The notes under the pieces: model-generated
The model's input: the letters and a program-made list of their open reading frames with translations, nothing else
The model's database searches: none
Told to the model about the DNA's origin: nothing
Position numbers and translations under genes: made by a program
Shown here: piece after piece, positions 29,219 through 40,737 of the stretch
How the letters are laid out: every line of letters starts with the position of its first letter
How positions within the stretch are numbered: the first letter of the stretch is position 1
NCBI GenBank assembly: GCA_037045355.1
Contig: JBAOHO010000009.1
Coordinates: 1-64,000 of the forward strand
Direction of reading: 5' to 3'
Length of the DNA: 64,000 bases
Source of the DNA: Candidatus Nanopelagicales bacterium
Lineage (GTDB): Bacteria; Actinomycetota; Actinomycetes; S36-B12; GCA-2699445

Positions 29219-30356
29219 CAGCCAACACCGCCACCAGTCGGTCATTTTCCTCTCGGGTCCCCACGGTGATCCGCACGCACGAGGGCAGTCCCGGTTCGTC
29301 CTCGATGGCACGGATAGCGATGCCGTTCGTGCGGGCCTGGCCCACGACCTGCGCCGTCCTTGGGCCCATCGGAAACGTCAGGAAATTGGCGGTGGCCGGC
29401 AAGGGGGCACCGAGAGTCGGTTGTAGCGCTGCGGCGAGTCGGTCTCGCTCCGCGCGCATCCTCCTCATACGGGTGTCGAAGTCGTCCGGATGCTCATCGA
29501 GAGCGGCCAGTGCCGCGGCCTGAGTCAGCGCACTGACGCTGCCGGGCAGCATGGCCGACCGCCACCGTCGGGCCCGCTCGGTGCCAGTCACCGCATAACC
29601 GAGTCGGATGCCGGCCAGGGCGCGGGCTTTGGAGAAACTTCGCGTCACGATCAGGGATTCGGAGCCCGCGTGCACGCTGGTGGCGAGTGCGCCGGGACCC
29701 TCGTGGAACTCGGCGTACGCCTCGTCGATGAGGATGACGGTGTCGGGATATTCGGCGAGGAGGCGGTCGATGCTTGCGAGATCCTCCGGAACGCCGATTG
29801 GATTGACGGGGTGATTCAGGCACACCATTGCCCCACTCGCTGAAGAACCGAGGATGGCATCACGAAGTGCTTCTTCATTGGTGCCGAAGTCCGGACTGCG
29901 GGGGACCGTGGTGAGCGGTGTGTCCAGCGCCGCACAGAGCCGCCGGAATCCGGCGTAGCCCGGCACTTGGGCGATGACGTGGCGCCTGGCGGCCCGGGCC
30001 TCTTCGACGGCCAGGCGCAGCAGGGTCATGGAACCCGCACCCACGACGACGTTGTCGGCGGTGACCCCGCGGCCGCCGCAGCCAGAGAGCACGTCCGCGA
30101 GTCGGGTGCGCAGTTCCTCGGCAGTCTCGGGGCCGTACCGATGTAGGGCCTGCAGACGCCGGGTGAGAGCGGGAACGAAGCCGGGCGGGGGCTCGGGCCC
30201 GTTGTTCACGTCCAGTCGAAGGGGAGGCGGGGCACCGATGTCGCGTCCGCCCAGCGCGGAGAAGTCCGGGAGGTCTCGGTCATTGTCGGGTTCTGGAGCG
30301 GCCTCAGGTTCTGCGACGGCCTTGGGTTGTTCGGCGGTCTCAGGTTCTCTTTCCAT
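29205..30356 (-). CDS. HisC-like class I/II aminotransferase
   Basis: 383 residues. Fold-type I PLP enzyme: NHPVNPIGVP, IDEAYAEF and the Schiff-base lysine in TRSFSKARALAGIRLGYA (Lys243); the substrate-phosphate region RITVGTREENDRL near the C-terminus is as in histidinol-phosphate aminotransferases. The first ~28 residues are an acidic Glu/Pro/Ala extension absent from ordinary HisC. Because no his genes are nearby and the gene sits in a sulfotransferase/glycosyltransferase unit, a role in a dedicated pathway (amino-sugar, amino-alcohol or amino acid precursor) is inferred; general HisC activity cannot be excluded. Confidence 0.85.
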   Translation of the reverse strand: MEREPETAEQPKAVAEPEAAPEPDNDRDLPDFSALGGRDIGAPPPLRLDVNNGPEPPPGFVPALTRRLQALHRYGPETAEELRTRLADVLSGCGGRGVTADNVVVGAGSMTLLRLAVEEARAARRHVIAQVPGYAGFRRLCAALDTPLTTVPRSPDFGTNEEALRDAILGSSASGAMVCLNHPVNPIGVPEDLASIDRLLAEYPDTVILIDEAYAEFHEGPGALATSVHAGSESLIVTRSFSKARALAGIRLGYAVTGTERARRWRSAMLPGSVSALTQAAALAALDEHPDDFDTRMRRMRAERDRLAAALQPTLGAPLPATANFLTFPMGPRTAQVVGQARTNGIAIRAIEDEPGLPSCVRITVGTREENDRLVAVLADASH

Positions 30357-30373
30357 GTCAGGTGGTTTCCATG

Positions 30374-31279
30374 TCAGATGGTCACATCGACGCCGTGGGC
30401 TGAGAACGCGGCGAGCTTGTACTCGCGGTATCCCGGGATCAAAGCGCAGACCCGGTGCCAGTTGGGATTGTCGGCCTTGTTGGGACGATCAACGATCATT
30501 GCGGTCCGGTCGGCCTCTTCGCTTATGCGGCCGATGTCTGGAGCCGCCGCCGACTCCTGGTGGTACACCGCCATGCCGGGGACAAAGACCGGCTCCGCGT
30601 GCGCCCGGGTGATCATCCGATAGGCGAACTCGTCATCCTCGTACCCCCAGTTGCCGTCGAAGGCCTCGTCATAACCCCCGACCGCCACTGCGTCCGCGCG
30701 ACGGAAGGCGGTGTTGCCGCCGTGCATCATGTCCCACGGGTGGGGCAGATCCGGCAGCGCCTCGACTGCGGGGAACCGCCGATCGCGGTTCAGGTGGTAG
30801 TTCGAGGGGCTGGCCACCGGGGGTGCGTCAGTCAGCGCATCCGAGGACTCCAGAATGTCCTCGATGGAGACATCACTGGTGTCGACGAAAAGCCGCTCCC
30901 CGGTCATCATCAGCGCCCGGTCGCTCTCGCCGGCTGTGTCAAGGATCGCGGCAACCGCACCAGGGTTCGGACAGCAATCCGAGTCGAGGGTCCAGATCCA
31001 TGCGCTCCGGGCCAGGGAGATGGCCAGATTGCGGGCCCGGCACAGTGCAAACGGGTGCGGGAGCCGAGGCTGATGAACCAGCGTGATGGACAGAGTCTCT
31101 CCGAAACGCGCGACGACATCGTCCAGTCCCGCCTGTTTGGAGTTGTTGTCCACCACGATGACCTCGAACGCCTCAGGTTCCGCCGTCTGAACCGACAGTG
31201 CAGCGAGGGTGCGACCCAATTGTGCGAAGTTGTCGTGGCAGGGGATCACCGCTGAGACGGTCGGATCACTACTGTCCAT
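30374..31279 (-). CDS. Family 2 glycosyltransferase
   Basis: 301 residues with a GT-A fold: start VSAVIPCHDNFAQLGRTLAAL, nucleotide-binding VVDNNS, metal-binding LDSDC (DxD type) and an acceptor/catalytic region HGGNTAFRRADAVAVGGYDE with WGYEDDEFAYRM, the latter as in Glyco_transf_7C-type domains. It transfers a sugar from a nucleotide donor. First gene of the leftward five-gene unit; it is transcribed away from the third sulfotransferase gene. Confidence 0.9.
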   Translation of the reverse strand: MDSSDPTVSAVIPCHDNFAQLGRTLAALSVQTAEPEAFEVIVVDNNSKQAGLDDVVARFGETLSITLVHQPRLPHPFALCRARNLAISLARSAWIWTLDSDCCPNPGAVAAILDTAGESDRALMMTGERLFVDTSDVSIEDILESSDALTDAPPVASPSNYHLNRDRRFPAVEALPDLPHPWDMMHGGNTAFRRADAVAVGGYDEAFDGNWGYEDDEFAYRMITRAHAEPVFVPGMAVYHQESAAAPDIGRISEEADRTAMIVDRPNKADNPNWHRVCALIPGYREYKLAAFSAHGVDVTI

Positions 31280-31317
31280 GGCGGAACTTCAACCCTCCCG
31301 GCCACCAGAATCGCACC

Positions 31318-31332
31318 ATTATGCTCGACCGA
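31318..31332. promoter_or_regulatory. Overlapping divergent -10 boxes
   Basis: On the + strand TATGCT (31320-31325) lies 6 nt before the ATG at 31332, a leaderless arrangement. On the - strand CATAAT (reverse complement of 31318-31323) lies about 39 nt from the glycosyltransferase ATG. The two boxes overlap, so one regulator could control both arms of the cluster. Confidence 0.4.
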
Positions 31333-32024
31333 TGGTCGACCCGTACCCCGATACCCGGATCGTGGGCAGCGGCCTGAGTCGCACCGGTACCCGCAGTGTC
31401 TACGCGGCGATCCTCGATCTGGATGTCACTGCCGTCCACTATCCCTTCGACCACGCCACCCAGGCGGCACTGACCACCGGAGTCCCACCTCCGGTGTTGG
31501 CTGATCATCGTGTATTGCTCGACATCAGCGGTGCCGCGTTCTTCGAACGAATCGCCGGGTCGTTCGCCGACGGCCGCGTCCTGCACACCACGCGCGAGCG
31601 TGAGCAGTGGTTGGACGCGACCATGGACCATTACGACCGGCTCATGGCCGATTGGTCGCGAGAGCCACAGCGGTTTCGGGAGTTCAGTGCCTGGATCACC
31701 GAGCGGACCTACGGTTCGTTCCCCGTGACGCGGACAGGTCTCGCCGCCACGTTCGATCGCCAGGAAGAGCGGGCCGCCAGATGGCACCGCCGCTACCCGG
31801 ACCGATTCCTGCTGTGCGATGTGTTCACTGGTGAAGGAGCTGACCGGCTGCCAGAGTTCGTCTGTGCCTCCGCAGGGACGGTGTGCGCCGGGCTTCCGCG
31901 GGTCTCCGACAGCGATGAAGTGACTGCGCCAGGCCTGGAGCGGACGGTGCTGCGCCGACGAGGCAGACGGTGGGACATTGGTCCTGCAAAGTGGCGCGAC
32001 CATCGGGAGGAACGACATGACTGA
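31332..32024 (+). CDS. Sulfotransferase-like P-loop protein (third of three)
   Basis: About 230 residues from the ATG at 31332. It begins with the 5'-phosphosulfate loop VGSGLSRTGTRSVYAAILDLDV and HYPFDHA, the pattern of the actinobacterial sulfotransferase_4-like proteins (GLSRTGT...L..LG...HYP), and has a central HTTREREQWLDA segment in place of the usual RDP motif. Its stop overlaps the acyltransferase start by 8 nt, so the two are coupled. Sulfotransferase activity is probable by family but unproven for this subgroup. Confidence 0.75.
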   Translation: MVDPYPDTRIVGSGLSRTGTRSVYAAILDLDVTAVHYPFDHATQAALTTGVPPPVLADHRVLLDISGAAFFERIAGSFADGRVLHTTREREQWLDATMDHYDRLMADWSREPQRFREFSAWITERTYGSFPVTRTGLAATFDRQEERAARWHRRYPDRFLLCDVFTGEGADRLPEFVCASAGTVCAGLPRVSDSDEVTAPGLERTVLRRRGRRWDIGPAKWRDHREERHD

Positions 32025-33648
32025 CGCCCCTGACGAGGCTTCTCCCGGACGTCCCGGAAGGCCTGGGAGCGAGGCCGCCGCTGCTGACCCGGAGTCTGCC
32101 GTCGCCCCTATCATCGTTCCGGGCCTCGATGCCCAGGTCCACATGATGGGTGCGGCGCCGGACACCAATGTGATCGGTGGCGGCCTGGTCTTCCGACGCC
32201 CCCCGGATCTGCCGCTGTCTGAACTCTTCGAGCGGATCAAGGCCCGCGTCGAGTCGACGTTGGACCTGCCGCACGGGATGAGATGTGTCGCTGCACCCGT
32301 GCCGCGCGGTGAGCCGTTCCACGTCCTCATCGACAAGCAGCCGGTCGATCTCGACGCGCACATCGACGTGCGTGGCGCCGGTGGATCGGTGTCGATGGAC
32401 CGCGCCTACGAACTCGCCCTCATCTCGATGCAGGCACCACTCGATCTGACCCGACCGCTGTGGGGCATGACAGTGATCCCTGAGATCGACGGAGACCTGG
32501 CGATGATCGTGATGCGAGTCCATCACTTCGTCCAGGACGGAGTCCTGGGTCTGGCAGCCGCGGTGTCCATGCTGATCGACGGCACTGCGGACAGCCCCTT
32601 GCGTCAGGCACCGGACCTGACCGTGTTGCCGAGACCTTCCGACGAGCAGATCAGGCGGGCCGCTGAGGAGTTGCTGAATCGTCGCTACCGGGCGTTCAAA
32701 GGACCCGTCGAGCAGGCCGTCGAACCGGTCAAACCCAGCAAGGAGACGATCGACTCGGTGGCCAGCGCCGTCGAGGGAGGCTCCGCGGCACGGCGCCCTC
32801 ATGCTCTGGGGCGCAGTTTGGCCATGGGGTTGCGCGAGACCGTCGAAGCGGTCCAGAAATCACGTCCGGACCGGGAGAAGGTCCTTCAGGAGAAGTTGAC
32901 CAAGGGTTTGGCTGAGGCTCGTGAGTTCACCCGCGTGTACTTCGAGGAGGTCGCCGTGCAGCCGGGCAACCTGCTGCGGCGGGTGAGCGACGACCGGGGC
33001 ATTGCAGTCGTCCAGACCCCGCGCAGCGCGGTTACCCAGTGCCAAGACGTCCTCGACGAGCACGTGTCGTTCAACGACGTTGCGGTCACAGCGATGGTCC
33101 TCGCGCTCCAACAGGTCCTGCCCGACTCCACTCGGGACGAGAACCTGCTCATCGACATCCCGGTGTCCCTGTCGCTGCAGACCGGCGGGAAGGAGCAGTT
33201 CGACAACACCTCCGCCATGATGGTGATCGAGACTCCGATGTCCCAATCCGACCCGGGACCACTCCTGCGATCGGTGCATGAACAATCGCGGGATCGCAAG
33301 TCCCGCGACGCCCAGGCCATGGCTCGCTTGATGCGGATGGCCAGCATCCTCCCCATCCAGGAGTACGAGGAGGCGACCGCCCGATTGTGGTCCCGCGGCA
33401 ACTTCTTCATGTCCAACCTCCCCGGACCCGACTTCCACTTCTTCGTGGCGGGCAATGAGGTCACTGCCGCGTTCGGGTTGGGTCAACTGCGCGGCCACAG
33501 TGCGTTGCGGGTGATCGTCGCGACTTACGGCGACCTCGCCACGTGGAGTCTCATGTACGACCGGCAGGTCATCGACGGCCGGGCACTCGCGAATGCGATC
33601 CCGACCGCACTGGAGCGGATTGCCGCGGTCACGACTACGGACAGCTGA
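32017..33648 (+). CDS. WS/DGAT-type acyltransferase (wax ester synthase / diacylglycerol acyltransferase family)
   Basis: About 543 residues from the ATG at 32017. The acyl-transfer motif HHxxxDG is HHFVQDG (His169-Gly175). Downstream signatures are also recognisable: FNDVAVTAMVLAL, DIPVSLSLQTGG, the FDNTSAMMV block and SNLPGPDFHFF. Family members esterify fatty acyl-CoA to long-chain alcohols, diacylglycerol or other hydroxyls. Insertion of a charged helical segment (about 210-300) makes it longer than the usual 450-480 residues. Coupling to a sulfotransferase suggests an acylated, sulfated product rather than plain storage lipid. Confidence 0.85.
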   Translation: MTDAPDEASPGRPGRPGSEAAAADPESAVAPIIVPGLDAQVHMMGAAPDTNVIGGGLVFRRPPDLPLSELFERIKARVESTLDLPHGMRCVAAPVPRGEPFHVLIDKQPVDLDAHIDVRGAGGSVSMDRAYELALISMQAPLDLTRPLWGMTVIPEIDGDLAMIVMRVHHFVQDGVLGLAAAVSMLIDGTADSPLRQAPDLTVLPRPSDEQIRRAAEELLNRRYRAFKGPVEQAVEPVKPSKETIDSVASAVEGGSAARRPHALGRSLAMGLRETVEAVQKSRPDREKVLQEKLTKGLAEAREFTRVYFEEVAVQPGNLLRRVSDDRGIAVVQTPRSAVTQCQDVLDEHVSFNDVAVTAMVLALQQVLPDSTRDENLLIDIPVSLSLQTGGKEQFDNTSAMMVIETPMSQSDPGPLLRSVHEQSRDRKSRDAQAMARLMRMASILPIQEYEEATARLWSRGNFFMSNLPGPDFHFFVAGNEVTAAFGLGQLRGHSALRVIVATYGDLATWSLMYDRQVIDGRALANAIPTALERIAAVTTTDS

Positions 33649-33700
33649 ACCCTCGGAGAGCGCTGCGTGTGGACGCCCTCTGGCGGTACGCGGAAGGCGG

Positions 33701-34333
33701 TCACCAACCGCGGGCTCGCCACTCGTCCAGGTGAGGCCGCTCAGCGCCGACAGTGGTGTCGTCGCCGTGCCCGGGGTACACCCACGTCTCATCGCCGAGT
33801 CGGTCGAAGATGTGGGTCTGAACATCTGCGAGCAGTGTGTCGAAGTCCCCTGGGCTCCACGTCTTTCCGACCCCGCCCGGGAACAGGCAGTCACCGCTGA
33901 ACAGGTGGCCGGCACCGAAGGGATCGTCGTAATACAAGGCGATGGCGCCGGGGGTGTGACCACGAAGCTGAAGGACCTGCAGGACAGTGCGCCCGAATGT
34001 CACAGTGTCGCCGCCTGTCACGGGGTCAGTCGTCGGAACCGAGATCTCAGGAGCATCTACGACGCCCGCCACAGTGCGACAGCCGGTGGCAGCGACGACT
34101 TCCGCGAGCGCCTGGAAGTGGTCGGCGTGGCGATGAGTCGTGATCACTGCGTCCAGTCCGTCCGGACCGATCAGATCGAGGAGCAGGTCGGCCTCATTGG
34201 CCGCATCGATCAGAACCTGTGCCCCGGTGGCGGAGTCCCGCAGTAGATAGGCGTTGTTGTCCATAGGACCGACGGACAGTTTGGAGATCGTCAGCCGGGA
34301 CAACTCGTGGACCCCGGCGGGACCACCTGACAT
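33701..34333 (-). CDS. Metallo-beta-lactamase-fold hydrolase (glyoxalase II-like)
   Basis: About 210 residues from the ATG at 34333; the open frame further upstream runs through the repeat region and is not coding. Binuclear metal site: THRHADH, GHTPG, SGDCLF (bridging Asp) and PGHGDD. Small MBL-fold proteins of this type include glyoxalase II-like and other thioester hydrolases. The gene beside uvrA and divergent from it is conserved in actinobacteria (Rv1637c in M. tuberculosis). Physiological substrate unknown. Confidence 0.9.
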   Translation of the reverse strand: MSGGPAGVHELSRLTISKLSVGPMDNNAYLLRDSATGAQVLIDAANEADLLLDLIGPDGLDAVITTHRHADHFQALAEVVAATGCRTVAGVVDAPEISVPTTDPVTGGDTVTFGRTVLQVLQLRGHTPGAIALYYDDPFGAGHLFSGDCLFPGGVGKTWSPGDFDTLLADVQTHIFDRLGDETWVYPGHGDDTTVGAERPHLDEWRARGW

Positions 34334-34370
34334 GACATGACCGGTATAGGAGGACACCTCGACACCCTCC

Positions 34371-34482
34371 CTCTTGAAGCGCCTTGGGCGCAAGGCCTCT
34401 CTTGAAGCGCCTTGGGCGCATGGCCTCTCTTGAAGCGCCTTGGGCGCAAGGCCCCTCCAAGCGCCTCCGGCGCAAGTGGGAT
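34371..34482. repeat. 28-bp tandem repeat forming small hairpins
   Basis: Three near-identical 28-bp units start at 34371, 34399 and 34427 (one base differs in the second), and a degenerate fourth follows from 34455. Every unit holds GCGCC-loop-GGCGC; in units 1-3 the loop is TTG, in unit 4 it is TCC. Units 1 and 3 can alternatively pair GCCTT with AAGGC. Located between the divergent MBL-hydrolase and uvrA genes. Confidence 0.85.
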
Positions 34483-34520
34483 TCAGCCTTCGGTGAAGGG
34501 GGATTCGCGGGATCGGTGCC

Positions 34521-34549
34521 TGTCGGGGGTGACAGCTAGGCTGATCCAC

Positions 34550-34550
<1 letters not shown>
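34521..34550 (+). promoter_or_regulatory. uvrA promoter resembling the RecA-NDp (PafBC) DNA-damage type
   Basis: TGTCGGGG (34521-34528), 8 nt, then TAGGCT (34537-34542) and ATG at 34550 after 7 nt. The actinobacterial LexA-independent damage promoter has the consensus TTGTCRGTG-N8-TAnnnT; here seven of eight core bases of TGTCRGTG and the exact spacing are matched. The mRNA would be leaderless. Confidence 0.5.
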
Positions 34551-37405
<2,855 letters not shown>

Positions 37406-37415
37406 CTGGGTCCCG

Positions 37416-37430
37416 GCCACGGTTCGTGGC
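37416..37430 (+). terminator. Small hairpin after uvrA
   Basis: GCCACG-GTT-CGTGGC, a perfect 6-bp stem 11 nt after the uvrA stop and 11 nt before the next ATG. It may attenuate read-through or lie in the leader of the Rieske gene; weak evidence. Confidence 0.3.
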
Positions 37431-37441
37431 ACGCTGTCTTC

Positions 37442-37984
37442 ATGAACCCTTCCTCCCAGGCGCACCGGACCTCCCACGCGAACCAAACCACCGATACCCG
37501 CGTTTCCGTCCCTGACGATGTGTCCGCCTCTGAGCCGATCGAGACCACGGGTCAGCCCCTCGGTCGACGCAATGTCCTCGCTGCGGCCGGTGCTGTCGGC
37601 GCGGTGGGGGTCCTGGCCGCTTGCGGGTCGAACAATCCGGCTCCGTCCACCACACCGCGCGCCAGCGCCTCCGAGCCGGACCAAGCCGCGGGCGGTCAGG
37701 TCGTGGCGACGACCTCAGACGTTCCCGTGGGTGGTGGCGTCGTGGTCGACGAGAAGATGATCGTGGTGACCCAGCCGAAGTCCGGTGACTTCAAGGCGTT
37801 CACGAGCACATGTCCTCACCAAGGGTGCACTGTCGCGAAAGTGACGGCTGACGCGATCCTCTGCCCCTGCCATGGCTCGCAGTTCTCTGCCGAGACCGGT
37901 GATGTCCTTGTCGGACCGGCGACCACCGGCCTCACCCCAGTCGCGATCCGCGTGAAGGGCACGGAGATCATCGCCGAAACCTGA
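37442..37984 (+). CDS. Rieske [2Fe-2S] protein, Tat-type lipoprotein
   Basis: 180 residues. A polar N-terminus leads to a twin-arginine signal (LGRRNVLAAAG) ending in a lipobox-like LAAC (Cys61). After a Ser/Pro/Ala linker comes a small Rieske domain with both ligand boxes, CPHQGC and CPCHGSQF, and the terminal GPATTGLTPVAI. It should be an exported, membrane-tethered electron carrier. A Rieske protein of this kind near uvrA occurs in other actinobacteria; partner proteins are not identified. It could conceivably interact with the copper reductase at 16-18 kb, but nothing links them directly. Confidence 0.9.
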   Translation: MNPSSQAHRTSHANQTTDTRVSVPDDVSASEPIETTGQPLGRRNVLAAAGAVGAVGVLAACGSNNPAPSTTPRASASEPDQAAGGQVVATTSDVPVGGGVVVDEKMIVVTQPKSGDFKAFTSTCPHQGCTVAKVTADAILCPCHGSQFSAETGDVLVGPATTGLTPVAIRVKGTEIIAET

Positions 37985-37989
37985 TCGGC

Positions 37990-38006
37990 GGCCCGAGGAC
38001 CGGGCC
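37990..38006. terminator. Hairpin between convergent genes
   Basis: GGCCCG-AGGAC-CGGGCC with TT behind, 6 nt after the Rieske gene stop and upstream of the convergent SGNH gene. A plausible short bidirectional terminator. Confidence 0.4.
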
Positions 38007-38035
38007 TTCGTAAGAGGAGGACGAGGGCGAGGATG

Positions 38036-38653
38036 TCAGCCCTGCTGCGCCAATGTGCGCGCCAGGTCCGAGATCAGCGCGCCGCGCACCTGGTAGCCGG
38101 CCGCCGTGCCATGGACGCCGTCACCGGCGATCAGTCCTGGGCGCTGCTGGACAGTGCGGGCCCAGTCGACGAGATGCAGTCGATCGTCAGCGGCGTCGTA
38201 CTTGCGCAGCATCGTGTTCACGCGACCGTAGCCACCCGGCCGGTGCACCGTGAGCCAGATGACCTCTCGCTGTGGCCCAGCCATTGACAGCGTGCGCGTC
38301 ACGAAGTGCCGCAGTCGTTGTGGGTCGGGACCGTCGTTCGTGCCGAGTGCCACGACCCACACGCGTGACCGTTGCGCGTGCCCGTCCCGCGCGAGCCGCT
38401 TGACCCCGGTTTCGGTGAAACGACCGACTTGGGCGTCCACCGCGACCTCGGCGACGTCAGGTCCGAGGCGGTGCTTGATCACGGGAGCGGCTCCGACTGT
38501 GAGTGAATCACCCTGCACGTAGACGTTGGTCTGCTGGCCGCGCATCTTCTCCTGTTTGGTCACAGCAGAGGCGGGGGTCGCGGATCCCACGAGGGGAACG
38601 GCGATCGCCAGGGCGGCAGCACCGGCTACCGCGAAGGGGGGTCGAAAACGCAT
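38036..38653 (-). CDS. Secreted SGNH/GDSL-type hydrolase
   Basis: About 205 residues from the ATG at 38653; a TTG at 38677 is a less likely start. A basic start, hydrophobic core and ATPASA signal-peptidase site indicate export. The SGNH fold is shown by VQGDSLTVGA (nucleophile Ser), ALGTNDGP and AGDGVHGTAAGY (Asp-His). It is similar in layout to the membrane-anchored SGNH protein at 23.9-24.8 kb and probably acts on cell-envelope esters; the substrate is not known. Divergent from uvrC. Confidence 0.85.
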   Translation of the reverse strand: MRFRPPFAVAGAAALAIAVPLVGSATPASAVTKQEKMRGQQTNVYVQGDSLTVGAAPVIKHRLGPDVAEVAVDAQVGRFTETGVKRLARDGHAQRSRVWVVALGTNDGPDPQRLRHFVTRTLSMAGPQREVIWLTVHRPGGYGRVNTMLRKYDAADDRLHLVDWARTVQQRPGLIAGDGVHGTAAGYQVRGALISDLARTLAQQG

Positions 38654-38739
38654 AAGGGCTACTGTCTCCCGAATCAAGGAATGACTTCGGGTGTGTCGGC
38701 GTGACCTTGATCACTCCCAACAGGGCGTCAGGCGGCGCC

Positions 38740-38752
38740 TAGGCTGAGAATG
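38740..38752 (+). promoter_or_regulatory. -10 box for a leaderless uvrC mRNA
   Basis: TAGGCT (38740-38745), six bases, then the GTG of uvrC at 38752; no ribosome-binding site between them. Confidence 0.5.
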
Positions 38753-40737
38753 TGACGCACGCCCTACGCCCCGATCCGGGCTCGGTACCGGACGATCCGG
38801 GCGTTTACCGCTTTCTGGACACCAACGGACGCGTCTTGTACGTGGGGAAAGCAAAGAACCTGCGCAATCGCCTGAACTCCTACTTCAGCGCCGGTCTGCA
38901 TCCCCGCACCGAGGCGATGGTGTCTGCCGCGGTGGCTGTCGACTGGACAGTCGTCGCGACCGAGGTCGAAGCGCTGCAGTTGGAGTACTCCTGGATCAAG
39001 GAGTACGAGCCGCGGTTCAACGTCAAGTACACCGACGACAAGTCCTATCCGTTCCTGGCTGTCACCGTCAGTGAGGACTACCCGCGCATCATGGTCATGC
39101 GGGGCGCCAAGCGCAAAGGGGTGCGGTACTTCGGCCCCTACTCGCACGCGTGGGCGATTCGGCAGACCGTGGACCAGCTGCTGCGGGTATTCCCGGCGCG
39201 CACCTGTAGCAAGGGGGTCTTCCGGCGCGCTGAGATGTCCGGGCGCCCCTGCCTGTTGGGGTACATCGGCAAGTGCTCGGCACCGTGCGTCGGACGCGTC
39301 AGCATGGAGGAGCACCGCGAGATCGTGGCAGGCTTCTGTTCCTTCGTCGCGGGCGATACCGCTCCGCACCTGCGCCGAGTCGAGCGCGCCATGCAGGAGG
39401 CCGCGGCCGCCCAGGACTTCGAGACGGCGGCCCGTCTGCGTGACGACCTCTTCGCTTTACAGCGGGCGTTGGAGCGCAACACGGTGGTGTTGCCGGACTC
39501 CACCAACGCCGACGTGGTCGCATTGGCGTCCGACGAGTTGCAGGGCGCCGTCCAGCTCTTCCACGTGCGCGGCGGTCGCATCACCGGACAGCGCGGCTTC
39601 ATGGTTGAACGCACCTTGGACCTCGATGACGCCGAGTTGATGGAGCAGGCGCTCCTGCGTTTCTACGGTGACGCCGACCCGGGTTCCGTCCCCCGTGAGG
39701 TCTTGGTCACCGAGGACCTGGGTGATTCCGATCTCGCCCGATGGCTGGCGGGGCGGGCTGGTCGACGCGTGAGCGTGCGTCGACCTGAGCGCGGCGACAA
39801 ACGCGCCTTGCTCGACACCGTGCAGCGCAACGCCGAACAGTCCTTGGCCTTGAACAAGCGGCGCCGCGTGGGCGACCTCACTGCCCGGGCTCGGGCGATG
39901 GAGGACCTCCAGCAGGCCCTGGGGATGACCAGCGCCCCGCTGCGGATCGAGGGTTACGACATCTCCACCCTGCAGGGCAGCGACACCGTGGGGTCCATGG
40001 TCGTGTTCGAGGACGGGCTACCGCGAACCTCCGACTATCGCCGCTTCACCGTGTCTGCGACCAACGCGCATTCCGACACCGACGCCATGACAGAAGTGGT
40101 GTCCCGACGCTTCAAGCGGTATCTGGCCGAACGGTCCGAATCCACTGACGTCGAACTCGCAGATACCGCGGACGGTGCCACCCCGGTCGCGAGGCGTGGG
40201 TTCTCGTACCCGCCCCAGTTGCTCGTCGTCGACGGAGCGCGGGCACAGGCGCGGGCGGCGCAACGGGCGCTGGCGGACCTGGGGATCGACGACATCGCGG
40301 TCTGCGGGTTGGCGAAACGACTCGAGGAGATCTGGCTGCCGGACAGCGACGATCCCATCATCTTGTCGCGAGCCAGCGAGGCGCTGCACCTGCTCCAGCA
40401 CCTGCGCGACGAAGCCCACCGCTTCGCCATCGCGGGTCATCGCAAACGTCGCTCAGCCCGCACCCGCTCCAGCGCCCTGGACGGCATCCCGGGGCTGGGG
40501 CCGGCCAAACGCAAGGCGTTGCTCAAGAAGTTCAACTCCGTTCGGGCGGTGGCCGCGGCTGACGAGGCAGAACTCGCCACCGTCCCGGGTGTCGGACCGG
40601 CATTGGCGGCCGCAATTGCCCAGCATCTTCATTCGCAGGGCGCAGCGACCGTCCCCGCCGTTAACCTGAGCACCGGCGAGGTGATCACCACCGACCCGCC
40701 GCCGAAGGAGAACCCGCACCATGACGTCTCCTCCTGA
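38752..40737 (+). CDS. uvrC: Excinuclease ABC subunit C
   Basis: 661 residues, GTG start. N-terminal GIY-YIG nuclease (PGVYRFLDTNGRVLYVGKAKNLRNRL), a Cys-containing region, UVR motif (about 205-240), the RNase H-like C-terminal nuclease (IEGYDISTLQGSD; VVDGARAQARAA) and two helix-hairpin-helix motifs (GIPGLGPAKRKALLKKF, VPGVGPALAAAI). It makes the 3' and 5' incisions around a lesion. First gene of a tightly packed unit; its last 17 bases overlap rapZ. Confidence 0.98.
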   Translation: MTHALRPDPGSVPDDPGVYRFLDTNGRVLYVGKAKNLRNRLNSYFSAGLHPRTEAMVSAAVAVDWTVVATEVEALQLEYSWIKEYEPRFNVKYTDDKSYPFLAVTVSEDYPRIMVMRGAKRKGVRYFGPYSHAWAIRQTVDQLLRVFPARTCSKGVFRRAEMSGRPCLLGYIGKCSAPCVGRVSMEEHREIVAGFCSFVAGDTAPHLRRVERAMQEAAAAQDFETAARLRDDLFALQRALERNTVVLPDSTNADVVALASDELQGAVQLFHVRGGRITGQRGFMVERTLDLDDAELMEQALLRFYGDADPGSVPREVLVTEDLGDSDLARWLAGRAGRRVSVRRPERGDKRALLDTVQRNAEQSLALNKRRRVGDLTARARAMEDLQQALGMTSAPLRIEGYDISTLQGSDTVGSMVVFEDGLPRTSDYRRFTVSATNAHSDTDAMTEVVSRRFKRYLAERSESTDVELADTADGATPVARRGFSYPPQLLVVDGARAQARAAQRALADLGIDDIAVCGLAKRLEEIWLPDSDDPIILSRASEALHLLQHLRDEAHRFAIAGHRKRRSARTRSSALDGIPGLGPAKRKALLKKFNSVRAVAAADEAELATVPGVGPALAAAIAQHLHSQGAATVPAVNLSTGEVITTDPPPKENPHHDVSS

